Below are positions 25,680 through 33,229 of a DNA stretch of 64,000 bases, one piece after another. The translations under genes were made by a program, and so were the position numbers. This DNA comes from Porphyrobacter sp. SLTP. GTDB lineage: Bacteria > Pseudomonadota > Alphaproteobacteria > Sphingomonadales > Sphingomonadaceae. The first letter of the stretch is position 1. The number at the start of each line of letters is the position of its first letter. The stretch is from contig NZ_JAAALE010000014.1 in NCBI RefSeq assembly GCF_009905735.1, positions 1-64,000 on the forward strand, given 5' to 3'. A model generated the notes under the pieces. That model worked only from the letters and a program-made list of their open reading frames with translations. It was not told the DNA's origin and ran no database searches.

Positions 25680-25803
25680 GATGCTGTGGTGTGTCCCTGA
25701 TCCCGTAGTCCCGGCCCCACTGCGGAACCGATTTCGCCGCCCTGTTGGCCGACCATACCACGATGGCCGCCGCCTCGGCACGCTTGCGAGTTTGGACGAT
25801 TCG

Positions 25804-25830
25804 GGAACGATGCGCTACCAGTTTGGTTCC
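25804..25830 (-). promoter_or_regulatory. EcfG-dependent promoter of nepR-ecfG
   Basis: On the minus strand GGAAC (25830-25826), an exact 16-base spacer and CGTT (25809-25806) match the EcfG consensus in full. The element is symmetric at its outer end: on the plus strand GGAAC at 25804 is followed after 16 bases by GGTT, a 3-of-4 match. So the site may also fire toward the kinase gene. Confidence 0.85.
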
Positions 25831-27678
25831 GGCTGCGACCTCAGCGTCCCGCTTTGCGCCGCTGCTCGGACAGGATTGTACGCCATCGACCCGCTCGATC
25901 TCAGCCCGGAACTTGTTTCCGCCGTCCCGCCGCCGCCGACTTCGTCGGGCCGGGCGCGGCGCTGGCTGGTGCTCTATCCGCGCGCGATCCCCTTGGTGAT
26001 TTTCCTCGCGCTCGCCGCGATCACCGCCCTCAGCGTCTTCGCGATCGAGAGCAACGCGCGCGCCCGCGAACGTGCGCTGATGCGCGAATATGCCCAAGGC
26101 GTGGCTGCCGCGCTCGACCGCAGCGGGAGCGGGTTTACGTCCTATCTCAGGGCAGGCGCCGCGCTGTTTTCCAGCCTTGAGGACGTCAGCCCCGAAACCT
26201 TCGACAATTTCGTGCGCGCGCTGAAGCTTAACACCGAATATTCGGGGGCCGAAGGCATCGGCTGGATCCCGGTGCTTGAAGCGCGCGACCTGCCCGCGTT
26301 CCTCGCTCAGACCCGCGCCAGCCAGCCGGCCTATCCCGATATCTTCCCCGCTCCCACCAGCCGCACCGGGCGGGTGGCGCCGGTGGCGATGTTTGCGCCT
26401 GCCGCGCCGCACAACCGCCGCGCGCTGGGCTATGACATGTATTCCGACCCCGCCCGTGCCGCCGCCATGGCCGAGGCCGAGCTGACCCTGCGGCCCGCCG
26501 CATCGGGCCGGATCGTGCTGGTGCAGGAGACCAGCGGCACCGCGCCAGCCTTTGCGATCTACATGCCGGTGTTCCGCATGAGCCGTCCGGGTGAGCGCGG
26601 GCTGGCGGGCTTCGTCTACACCCCCTTCCGCGCGCGCGAATTTCTCGATGCCGCGATTGACCGGCAGGGGCAGGGCCGCTTCGGGGTGCGGCTTTATGAT
26701 GGCGAAGTCAGCACCGGGCACCTGCTGGTCGCCCAGTCGATCAGCGATGCGGCCAAGGAAACGGTCGAACAGGAAGTCACCATCGCCGACCGCAAGCTGA
26801 TGCTGGTGATCGAAAGCGGCAATGCGCAGGTGCTCTCGCCCCTGTCGATGGTGACGCTGATCTTCGGGTTGGCGCTGGCGAGCCTGTTGATGCTGCTCGC
26901 GCGGTTGCTGACACAGCAAGCGTTCGAGGATCAGGCGCGGCTGGCGTTCTTTGAAGAACAGCATTCGATCAGGAATTCGCTGACCCGCGAACTCAATCAC
27001 CGGGTCAAGAACACGCTGGCCAATGTGCTCTCGATCCTGTCGCTGACCCGCAGGCGCGCGAGCGGGCTGGATGATTTCGCCGACAGCCTCGAAGGCCGCA
27101 TCCGCGCGCTGTCGGCCACGCATGACCTGCTTACTGTGACGGACTGGGGCACCACCCCGATCCGCGCGGTGATCGAGGCGGAATTGCAGCACTTCCGCAG
27201 CGCGCTCGACGATACGATCCTGCTCGAAGGGCCGGAGCTGGAGCTGGCGCCGAATGATGCGCTGTCCTTCGGCCTTGCGGTGCACGAACTGGCGACCAAT
27301 GCGGCGAAGTATGGCGCGCTCAGCGTGCCCGGCGGACAGGTGACGATCCGTTGGCACCGCGGGGAAGATCAGAGCGGGGAAGCCGGCTGGGCCGAGGTCG
27401 AGTGGCAGGAAACCGGCGGGCCACCCGTCGCAACCGAGCGCCGCCGCGGGTTCGGCACCGAGCTGATCGAAAAGGTTGTCGCCCACGAATTGCGCCAGCC
27501 GGTGACGCTCGACTTTGCCCCCACCGGCGTGCGCTGCGTGCTGCGTGTGCCTGTGCGCCGTCCCGCCGACTTCCGCATTCGCGAGAAGGACGGGGAACGG
27601 CGGGAGGTCTGCATCGCGCGTCAGCGCGATCGCAAGATCACAAAGGCCGCGTGCTTCCGAAGAACAGCGCCTGACTGA
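25810..27678 (+). CDS. CHASE-domain sensor histidine kinase, HWE/HisKA_2 type (probable PhyR kinase)
   Basis: A 622-residue membrane kinase: membrane helix 1 (about 58-78), a periplasmic CHASE-type sensor (about 85-320, with Phe-Asp-Asn-Phe-Val-Arg-Ala-Leu and Glu-Gly-Ile-Gly-Trp-Ile-Pro), helix 2 (about 345-365), a HisKA_2/HWE dimerisation helix with Glu-Leu-Asn-His-Arg-Val-Lys-Asn-Thr-Leu-Ala (phospho-acceptor His) and an ATPase domain with His-Glu-Leu-Ala-Thr-Asn-Ala-Ala-Lys-Tyr-Gly-Ala. Kinases of this class phosphorylate PhyR. The start is uncertain: the ATG at 25810 lies inside the EcfG-type site; TTG at 25876 or GTG at 25966 are alternatives. Its 3' end overlaps phyR in antisense by 41 bases. 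Confidence 0.88.
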   Translation: MRYQFGSGCDLSVPLCAAARTGLYAIDPLDLSPELVSAVPPPPTSSGRARRWLVLYPRAIPLVIFLALAAITALSVFAIESNARARERALMREYAQGVAAALDRSGSGFTSYLRAGAALFSSLEDVSPETFDNFVRALKLNTEYSGAEGIGWIPVLEARDLPAFLAQTRASQPAYPDIFPAPTSRTGRVAPVAMFAPAAPHNRRALGYDMYSDPARAAAMAEAELTLRPAASGRIVLVQETSGTAPAFAIYMPVFRMSRPGERGLAGFVYTPFRAREFLDAAIDRQGQGRFGVRLYDGEVSTGHLLVAQSISDAAKETVEQEVTIADRKLMLVIESGNAQVLSPLSMVTLIFGLALASLLMLLARLLTQQAFEDQARLAFFEEQHSIRNSLTRELNHRVKNTLANVLSILSLTRRRASGLDDFADSLEGRIRALSATHDLLTVTDWGTTPIRAVIEAELQHFRSALDDTILLEGPELELAPNDALSFGLAVHELATNAAKYGALSVPGGQVTIRWHRGEDQSGEAGWAEVEWQETGGPPVATERRRGFGTELIEKVVAHELRQPVTLDFAPTGVRCVLRVPVRRPADFRIREKDGERREVCIARQRDRKITKAACFRRTAPD

Positions 27679-28426
27679 TCGCCGCGCGCACGGTGGCTTC
27701 CTGGAACGGCTTGGTGACCAGATAGGTCGGCTCGGGCCGGTCGCCGGTCAGCAGGCGTTCGGGATAGGCAGTGATGAAGATCACCGGCATCGACCCCGCC
27801 GAAAGGATATCGTCCACCGCATCCAGACCCGACGAGCCATCGGCCAGCTGGATATCGGCCAGCACCAGCCCCGGCATCGCCTCGCCCACCGCGGCGCGGG
27901 CCTGCGTGCGCGTCGCGGCGGTGCCGCTGACGGTGTGGCCCAGACTGGTCACGAGGTCTTCCAGCTGCATCGCGATCAGCGGCTCATCCTCGATGATGAG
28001 GACCGAGGTGGTCTGTTCGCGTTCAATATCGGCAATGGCCTGCGCGACCATCTCCGCCACTTCTTCGGGCGAGCGGTCGAGGATTGCGGCGGCTTCGGCC
28101 GTGGTGAAATCCTCCAGCGTGGTCAGCAGCAGCGCCTGACGCGCGGGCGGGGTGATCACGCCCAGCCGCGCCTGCGCCCCGGCCTCGTGCTCGCTGGCCG
28201 CCGTGCCGGTCGCTTCCGGGCCCGAGGCGCTAGCCCAGACCTTGCTGAACGCGCGGTAGAGCGGCACGCGCCCGCCTGCGAGGCTCGCCATCAGCGCCTC
28301 GTCAGCAAGCACGGCTTCGAGCATCTCGCGCACGAAGGCATCCCCGCTCGCCTGCGATCCCGTCAGCGCGCGGGCATAGCGGCGCAGGAAGGGCAAGTTG
28401 GCCGCGATCTGGCTTCCGAGAGACAT
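27638..28426 (-). CDS. phyR: General stress response regulator PhyR
   Basis: A 262-residue PhyR. The N-terminal half (about 1-130) is a sigma-like domain mimicking EcfG (Asn-Leu-Pro-Phe-Leu-Arg-Arg-Tyr-Ala-Arg-Ala-Leu-Thr-Gly); the C-terminal half (about 138-258) is a receiver with Ile-Ile-Glu-Asp-Glu-Pro, the phospho-acceptor Asp in Leu-Val-Leu-Ala-Asp-Ile-Gln-Leu, Phe-Ile-Thr-Ala-Tyr and Lys-Pro-Phe. When phosphorylated it sequesters NepR and frees EcfG. An EcfG-like promoter lies at 28458-28482. The kinase that probably phosphorylates it is convergent and overlaps its 3' end. Confidence 0.95.
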   Translation of the reverse strand: MSLGSQIAANLPFLRRYARALTGSQASGDAFVREMLEAVLADEALMASLAGGRVPLYRAFSKVWASASGPEATGTAASEHEAGAQARLGVITPPARQALLLTTLEDFTTAEAAAILDRSPEEVAEMVAQAIADIEREQTTSVLIIEDEPLIAMQLEDLVTSLGHTVSGTAATRTQARAAVGEAMPGLVLADIQLADGSSGLDAVDDILSAGSMPVIFITAYPERLLTGDRPEPTYLVTKPFQEATVRAAISQALFFGSTRPL

Positions 28427-28457
28427 GAGGCACCTTTCGCTTGGATGTGTTGGAGCA

Positions 28458-28482
28458 ATCGATCAAGGCCCATAGCGGTTCC
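28458..28482 (-). promoter_or_regulatory. Candidate EcfG-type promoter of phyR
   Basis: Minus strand GGAAC (28482-28478), a 16-base spacer and CGAT (28461-28458), a 3-of-4 match to the CGTT -10 element, 32 bases upstream of the phyR ATG. Confidence 0.55.
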
Positions 28483-28573
28483 CCGCAGCGCCGTCGCGGT
28501 TATCCGGCAAGCCTCTGGAATATCGCAATTTGTGCCGGTTTTCCGTTACGGCAAAAAAATTTTGGCAGGTCCG

Positions 28574-28598
28574 GGAACCGGATTTCTGGACGATCATT
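28574..28598 (+). promoter_or_regulatory. Candidate EcfG-type promoter of a small RNA
   Basis: GGAAC (28574-28578), a 16-base spacer and CATT (28595-28598), 3 of 4 with the CGTT consensus. It points away from phyR toward a hairpin and terminator and no open reading frame. Confidence 0.55.
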
Positions 28599-28604
28599 AT
28601 CCCA

Positions 28605-28692
28605 TTGTCACCGCCGAGACCCCCCTCCCGTCCAAGCGGCTGGTGATACGATCCCGAAAGGCCTCCGTTGTTCTGCAACGGAGGCCTTTTTT
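28605..28692 (+). ncRNA. Candidate stress-regulated small RNA, GsrN-like architecture
   Basis: About 88 nt with no credible reading frame. The 5' part folds as a hairpin: TCACC-GCCG (28608-28616) pairs with CGGC-T-GGTGA (28637-28646, one bulged T). It presents a 20-base loop (28617-28636) that is C-rich, with a run of six C and then TCCCG. The 3' part is a perfect intrinsic terminator (28657-28692). An EcfG-like promoter ends six bases before the inferred start. A 5' hairpin with a C-rich loop plus a 3' terminator is the layout known for GsrN of Caulobacter, the EcfG-dependent RNA acting on stress mRNAs. The similarity is architectural; no alignment was possible. The C-rich loop could pair with purine-rich ribosome sites. 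Confidence 0.55.
28657..28692 (+). terminator. Strong intrinsic terminator beside phyR
   Basis: Perfect 14-base arms AAAGGCCTCCGTTG / CAACGGAGGCCTTT around TTCTG, with six T at the 3' side on the plus strand. On the minus strand only three T follow, so it mainly serves a plus-strand transcript. Since no plus-strand gene lies upstream, it suggests an RNA gene. Confidence 0.9.
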
Positions 28693-28718
28693 CTGAGCGG
28701 CAAAGACCTAGGATCTGT

Positions 28719-29012
28719 TCAATTGGCTGGGACGCAGCGGTACTCGCGCGCATAGTTGACTCGCTTGAGACCAGCGATTGCCTTGAGGCATTCGTCATAA
28801 TCGTCGGCATAGCCGAAAATTAGCCCTACGCGCTCCCACTCGTCCGCTGAATTCTTCATTTCGATCCAATGGTCAGATGATCGACCCACCGTTCCTTGCT
28901 CTACTTGGCTCACGAGCTGGTCGAACCCTGGAATTTCGAGGCCGTCCGAACCAGCAGGCTCGTTTGAGCAACCCGAAAGTGCCAGCACTGCTGCTATGGC
29001 GCCCCCTCTCAT
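28719..29012 (-). CDS. Small lipoprotein of unknown function
   Basis: A 97-residue predicted lipoprotein with a short signal and lipobox Leu-Ser-Gly-Cys (Cys about residue 15). The mature part is acidic with Asp-His-Trp-Ile-Glu-Met-Lys and Tyr-Ala-Asp-Asp-Tyr-Asp-Glu-Cys and ends Cys-Val-Pro-Ala-Asn; two mature cysteines could form a disulphide. No family recognised. The ATG at 29012 follows a GAGAGG site. Its base composition is visibly less GC-rich than the neighbours, hinting at different ancestry. It lies 33 bases downstream of the GNAT-like gene stop on the same strand. Confidence 0.65.
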   Translation of the reverse strand: MRGGAIAAVLALSGCSNEPAGSDGLEIPGFDQLVSQVEQGTVGRSSDHWIEMKNSADEWERVGLIFGYADDYDECLKAIAGLKRVNYAREYRCVPAN

Positions 29013-29045
29013 ACTGACCTCTCTCAACAAGGACTTTGACAAGGC

Positions 29046-30221
29046 CTATCCCAACTTCCGCTCGTAGATCACATATTCGCGGTTGACCTTGCTCTTGATC
29101 GTGTCGGCGATCGCCAGCATCCCCTGATTGTCTTCCAGCACCCAGCCCAGCTCGCCGCGGGTCGATTCGAACTTGCCGATCGCTTCCAGGCGGATCGTCT
29201 CGATCATCATGAAGGCGAGCTGCCCGGCCATGCGGGTGTTGTGCAACTCCTTCAGCACCCCCATCAGCGGCACCCGCATCCCGGCCCCGCGCGGGTGGCG
29301 CAACCAGCGCAGCATGTGGATCCAGCCGAACGGGAACAGCTTGCCTTTGATCTTCGCCAGCGCGTCGTTCACATCGGGGAAGGTCAGCATGAAGGCGACT
29401 GGCCGCCCGTCGACCTCGACGATCACGTTCAATTCCTCATGGATGATCGCGCGCAGCTTCTTGCCGGCATAGGCAACTTCGGCCGGGGTGAAGGGGACAA
29501 AGCCCCAGTTGTCCGACCAGGCATCGTTGAGGATCGCCAGAATGGTCGCGACCTCTTCGTCCCAGCGGCTCTTGTCGACCCGGCGCAGATTGATCCGCGG
29601 GTTGCGCTGGCCGGCCTGGACGAGCCGGTCCACCAGCGGGCCGAAGCCGCGGGTGATGTCCAGATCATAGGTGTAGAGCGTTTTGGCGCGGGTGAAGCCC
29701 GCCGCCTCGATCCAGCCGGCATAATGCGCCGGGTGGTGGCCCATCAGTAGCATCGGGGCGTGATCCTGACCGCTGACCAGCAGGCCCGGCTCCTCCCAGA
29801 TCGACAGCGAGATCGGGCCGAGCACGCGGGTCATCCCCCGCTCCGCCAGCCATGCCTCGGCAGTGGTCAGCAGCGCGCGGGCAACATCCTCGTCCTCGGC
29901 ATCAAAATAGCCGAAGAAGCCGGTGCCGGGGCCAAACCCCTGCTCGGCCGGCATGGCGAGCGCGAGTTCGTCGATATGCGCCGCGATCCGCCCCACGGGC
30001 TTTCCGCGGCGGTGCGCGATAAACAATTGCACCCGCGCATGGCCAAAGAACGGGTTCTTGGCCGGATCGACCAGTTCGATCTGTTCGGAGCGGATCTGCG
30101 GGACGAAATGCTCCAGCCGATCCGAAAAAGCACGGCCGAGATCAACGAAAGCCGCCCGCCCGCGCTTGTCGCTGACCGGCACGATCTCTATCTCTGCCGT
30201 CTTGGCCGCCACATCCGTCAC
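29046..30221 (-). CDS. GNAT-fold N-acyltransferase-like protein
   Basis: A 391-residue cytoplasmic protein with two GNAT-like halves: the first (about 1-165) has Gly-Lys-Pro-Val-Gly-Arg-Ile-Ala-Ala-His and Phe-Gly-Tyr-Phe-Asp; the second (about 200-391) has Val-Glu-Val-Asp-Gly-Arg-Pro-Val-Ala-Phe-Met-Leu and a final Glu-Tyr-Val-Ile-Tyr-Glu-Arg. Homologues of this type are common in alphaproteobacteria and are sometimes labelled dATP pyrophosphohydrolase without clear basis. Function unknown. The GTG at 30221, with GAGG 8 bases upstream, is preferred; an in-frame start at 30284 also exists. Confidence 0.65.
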   Translation of the reverse strand: MTDVAAKTAEIEIVPVSDKRGRAAFVDLGRAFSDRLEHFVPQIRSEQIELVDPAKNPFFGHARVQLFIAHRRGKPVGRIAAHIDELALAMPAEQGFGPGTGFFGYFDAEDEDVARALLTTAEAWLAERGMTRVLGPISLSIWEEPGLLVSGQDHAPMLLMGHHPAHYAGWIEAAGFTRAKTLYTYDLDITRGFGPLVDRLVQAGQRNPRINLRRVDKSRWDEEVATILAILNDAWSDNWGFVPFTPAEVAYAGKKLRAIIHEELNVIVEVDGRPVAFMLTFPDVNDALAKIKGKLFPFGWIHMLRWLRHPRGAGMRVPLMGVLKELHNTRMAGQLAFMMIETIRLEAIGKFESTRGELGWVLEDNQGMLAIADTIKSKVNREYVIYERKLG

Positions 30222-30366
30222 GCAACCATCCTCGTATTTGCTTTCAATCAAGGTGTCTGTGTCGCGCCCGGGCCATTCACGCAAGGCTATCGATCACTGT
30301 CACCAACAACCCGCGTTTGGCTCGGCCCCCGAATTGGGGTAGGGCGAGCCTCAGGATTTGCCGAAA

Positions 30367-31458
30367 ATGACCATGCACCAGACCATCCACCCCCAGCCCG
30401 CGAAGGCCACCGCAAAGGCGACCAGAGCCCAGTTCATGGTCGAGGATGACAAGGCGATGCTGCGCGCCGCGCGCGACCTGACCAAGGGGTTGGGTGAGGC
30501 GAAGCCGGCGATTTACTGGACCGATATGCTGGTCTCGGCGGGCGTGGGCTATGCCGGGATTGCAGTGGCGATTGTGTCGGGCAGTCTCGGCGTGAAGATT
30601 GCCGCCGGTCTGGTGGCCGCACTGGCGCTCTACCGCGCGCTGATGTTCATTCACGAGCTGACGCACATCCACCGCGATGCGCTCCCCGGGTTTCGCACGG
30701 GGTGGAACCTCCTCGTCGGCATTCCGATGCTGACGCCGAGCTTCATGTATGAAGGCGTCCACACCATCCACCACAAGCGCACGCAATATGGCACGGTGGA
30801 AGACCCCGAATACCTGCCGCTCGCGCTGATGAAGCCGTGGAGCCTGCCGCTGTTCGTGCTTGTGGCGATGCTGTTGCCGGTGGCGCTGATCGTGCGTTTC
30901 GGGGTGCTCTATCCGCTGGGCCTGATCGTCCCGCCGCTGCGCACGTTCACGTGGGAGCGGTTCTCGTCGCTCTCGATCAACCCTGAGTTCCGCCGCAAGG
31001 CGCCCGAGGGCGATTTTGTGGGCCGGGTGCGCTGGCAGGAAGCGGGTGCGAGCCTGTGGGCTGTGGCGCTGATCGCTTCGGTGTTCGTGTTCGGCTGGCA
31101 GCCGCTCGCGACAGCGCTGGTGATCCTGTCGCTCGCTGCCGTGCTCAACCAGTTGCGCACGCTCGTCGCCCATCTGTGGGAGAACGAGGGCGAGGCGATG
31201 ACAGTGACCGCGCAGTTTCTCGATAGCGTCAATGTGCCTCCGCCGGGGCTGGCCGCCGAGATCTGGGCGCCGGTGGGCCTGCGCTATCACGCGCTGCATC
31301 ACCTGATGCCCTCGATGCCGTATCACGACCTGCCCGAAGCACACCGCCGGCTCGCGCGCGAATTGGGGACGGGTTCGACCTATGAAGGTGCCAACCATCC
31401 CGGGATGGCCGTGCTGGTGGCGCGGATCGCCAAGAGCACGATGGGAACGCGTTCCTGA
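30367..31458 (+). CDS. Membrane fatty acid desaturase
   Basis: A 363-residue di-iron membrane desaturase. The three histidine boxes are His-Glu-Leu-Thr-His, His-Thr-Ile-His-His and His-Ala-Leu-His-His, separated by membrane helix pairs near 50-85 and 155-185 and around 235-260. These ligate the oxo-diiron centre for acyl desaturation or hydroxylation; substrate unknown (membrane lipid or carotenoid-type acyl chains). The ATG at 30367 is preferred to the in-frame TTG at 30358. Followed at once by an inverted repeat and convergent with a GNAT gene. Confidence 0.9.
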   Translation: MTMHQTIHPQPAKATAKATRAQFMVEDDKAMLRAARDLTKGLGEAKPAIYWTDMLVSAGVGYAGIAVAIVSGSLGVKIAAGLVAALALYRALMFIHELTHIHRDALPGFRTGWNLLVGIPMLTPSFMYEGVHTIHHKRTQYGTVEDPEYLPLALMKPWSLPLFVLVAMLLPVALIVRFGVLYPLGLIVPPLRTFTWERFSSLSINPEFRRKAPEGDFVGRVRWQEAGASLWAVALIASVFVFGWQPLATALVILSLAAVLNQLRTLVAHLWENEGEAMTVTAQFLDSVNVPPPGLAAEIWAPVGLRYHALHHLMPSMPYHDLPEAHRRLARELGTGSTYEGANHPGMAVLVARIAKSTMGTRS

Positions 31459-31462
31459 ATGA

Positions 31463-31600
31463 ATCCCTCCCCGTCCCGAAGGGATGGGGAGGTGGCAGAC
31501 GCCGCGGTCGGCTGACGGAGGGGTTTGGCCGTGTTGGCTTACCCCTCCGACCGCGCTGACGCGCGGCCACCTCCCCATTCGTTCCGAACGGGGAGGGACG
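31463..31600. repeat. Intergenic nested inverted repeat (family D)
   Basis: Outer arms CCCTCCCCGTCCCGAAGGGA (from 31465) with GATGGGGAGGTGGC, and GCCACCTCCCCATTCGTTCC with GAACGGGGAGGGA (to 31598). An inner stem is formed by GGAGGGGT / ACCCCTCC and CGCGGTCGG / CCGACCGCG. It fills the gap between the desaturase stop and the convergent GNAT stop and probably terminates both. Confidence 0.85.
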
Positions 31601-31610
31601 AGTGAGGCAA

Positions 31611-32123
31611 TCAATCCAGAAAACAGATCATCGCGCAGCGGCGGTCGGCGGGCAGGCCGTCGTCCACCTCGTTCGCGAGTTCCCCGGCGAGGCGCGGGTG
31701 GGCATCGATGGCGGTCAGCTCCTCGAAGCCGAGGCGCGCGTAGAACGGGCCGTTCCATGCCAGATCGCGGAACGTGGTCAGGGTCAGCGCTTTGAACCCG
31801 GTGTTGCGCGCGTCGATCATCGCAGCGCGCACCAGCCCGGCCCCGATGCCGCGCCGCTGGTACGCCGGGGCAACGTCCATTTCCCAGATGTGGAGTTCGC
31901 GGCTGAAGGGCTCGGCCACCAAGAAGCCCGCCATCGCCTCCCCGACATGGGCGACAAGGCTGTGGCCCTTGCGGATCAGGCGCGCAAAGTCAGCCGATGT
32001 GCGGGTGACAGTGGGGTCGATCCCCGGCTCCCCTGCAAAGACGACCGCCGCCGCGCGCTCGATCTCCGGCATCGCCTCGGCATCGCCCGCGCGCGCGAGC
32101 CGGAGCGACCACTGGCCCCTCAC
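31611..32123 (-). CDS. GNAT family N-acetyltransferase coupled to lptG
   Basis: A 170-residue acetyltransferase with Val-Ala-His-Val-Gly-Glu-Ala-Met-Ala-Gly-Phe-Leu, the acetyl-CoA loop Gln-Arg-Arg-Gly-Ile-Gly-Ala-Gly-Leu (about 93-101), and Asn-Gly-Pro-Phe-Tyr-Ala-Arg-Leu-Gly-Phe near the end. The GTG start at 32123 overlaps the lptG stop (GTGA), which fixes it; the in-frame reading further upstream is inside lptG. Substrate unknown. Tight coupling to lptFG could mean an envelope-related substrate, but that is only inference. Confidence 0.85.
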   Translation of the reverse strand: MRGQWSLRLARAGDAEAMPEIERAAAVVFAGEPGIDPTVTRTSADFARLIRKGHSLVAHVGEAMAGFLVAEPFSRELHIWEMDVAPAYQRRGIGAGLVRAAMIDARNTGFKALTLTTFRDLAWNGPFYARLGFEELTAIDAHPRLAGELANEVDDGLPADRRCAMICFLD

Positions 32124-33223
32124 TCTTCGGTCCGGATCAGCACCGTCTCGCCCAGCAGCAGGAACAGCACGAACGGCGCCCAGGCGGCGAGCAGCGGCGG
32201 GTAGCCACCGAAGCTGCCCATCGCCAGCGCGGCATTGTCGACCACGAAATAGGCAAACCCCAGCGCCATCCCGATGATCGCGCGGACGAACAATTGCCCT
32301 GATCGTGCCAGCCCGAAGGCGGCAATCGAGCCCAATAGCGGCATCAACAGCGCCGACAGCGGGCCAGAGAGGCGATGCCACCACTTGGCGCGCATCTCGT
32401 CAGTGTTGCGGCCCGCGGCGGCATAGGTGTCGATGCTGTGCGACAGCTCCCAGAAACTCTGCGCGTCGGGATCGATCGATTGCAGCATGATCCGGTCAGG
32501 GGTGAGGGTCTGGCCCACCACGACGGCGGCCGGACGCTCGGTAATCGCCCCGGCGACGTCGAACTTCACCGGGTTTTCCAGCCGCCAGCCGGGGCTGGCA
32601 TAGGTCGCGCGGGCGCTGCGGATCTGTTCGCGGATGATCCCGCCCGGCGCGCGGACGTACCACGTCACGCCGGTCAGCACGATGCTCTCTCCCGTCCCTG
32701 TCAGGGTCGCAGCGGTGAGGATATTGTCGCCATCGATGAGATAGACGCTGGATCGCACCCCGCCGGTCTGCGCGGGCGGGATCGGGCCGTATTCGGCGCT
32801 TTCCCACGCCTTCAGCGTCGCATTGGCGCGGGTGACGACCCGCTCGTTGAAGGCGAAGCTCCCCAGTGACACCAAGGCTGCGGTGAGCAGCAGGGGCGAG
32901 AGCACCTGATGCGCCGATAGCCCGGCCGCCTTCATCGCCACCACTTCGCTGTTCTGGTTCAGCGTCACCAGCGTGATCAGGGTCGCCAGCAGCACCGAAT
33001 AGGGCAGGAAGCGGCTCACCAGCTGCGGCAGGCGCAGGCCCGCATATTGCAGGATTTCGGCCTGTCCGTTGCCCGGCGCGGCGAGGATCTTGCCGGTCGC
33101 CGACAGCAGGTCGAGCGCCAGCAGCACCAGCACCAGCATGACGAGCACCGCCAGGATGCGCACCACGAACATCTTCGCCAGATAGATCGTCAGCGTGCGC
33201 GAGGGGAAGAAGTCGAGCTGCAT
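32120..33223 (-). CDS. lptG: LPS export ABC transporter permease LptG
   Basis: LptG, one of the two inner-membrane permeases of the LptB2FG exporter that extracts LPS from the inner membrane. The 367-residue protein has the YjgP/YjgQ fold: three membrane helices at the N-terminus (about 20-45, 60-80 and 100-120), a periplasmic beta-jellyroll domain (about 130-265) and three C-terminal helices. Family motifs include Asn-Gln-Asn-Ser-Glu-Val-Val-Ala-Met-Lys-Ala-Ala-Gly, the coupling helix. It follows lptF by 6 bases. Confidence 0.93.
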   Translation of the reverse strand: MQLDFFPSRTLTIYLAKMFVVRILAVLVMLVLVLLALDLLSATGKILAAPGNGQAEILQYAGLRLPQLVSRFLPYSVLLATLITLVTLNQNSEVVAMKAAGLSAHQVLSPLLLTAALVSLGSFAFNERVVTRANATLKAWESAEYGPIPPAQTGGVRSSVYLIDGDNILTAATLTGTGESIVLTGVTWYVRAPGGIIREQIRSARATYASPGWRLENPVKFDVAGAITERPAAVVVGQTLTPDRIMLQSIDPDAQSFWELSHSIDTYAAAGRNTDEMRAKWWHRLSGPLSALLMPLLGSIAAFGLARSGQLFVRAIIGMALGFAYFVVDNAALAMGSFGGYPPLLAAWAPFVLFLLLGETVLIRTEE

Positions 33224-33229
33224 CGGCGC

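Noticed and set aside
25724..25746. GGAAC at 25724 on the plus strand as kinase promoter
   Set aside because: No CGTT-like -10 at 16-17 bases; the nearest TGTT is at 14 bases.
28530..28562. Hairpin TGCCG...CGGCA followed by an A-run as a terminator
   Set aside because: On the plus strand it is followed by A, and on the minus strand the T-run precedes the stem, so it cannot terminate in either direction.
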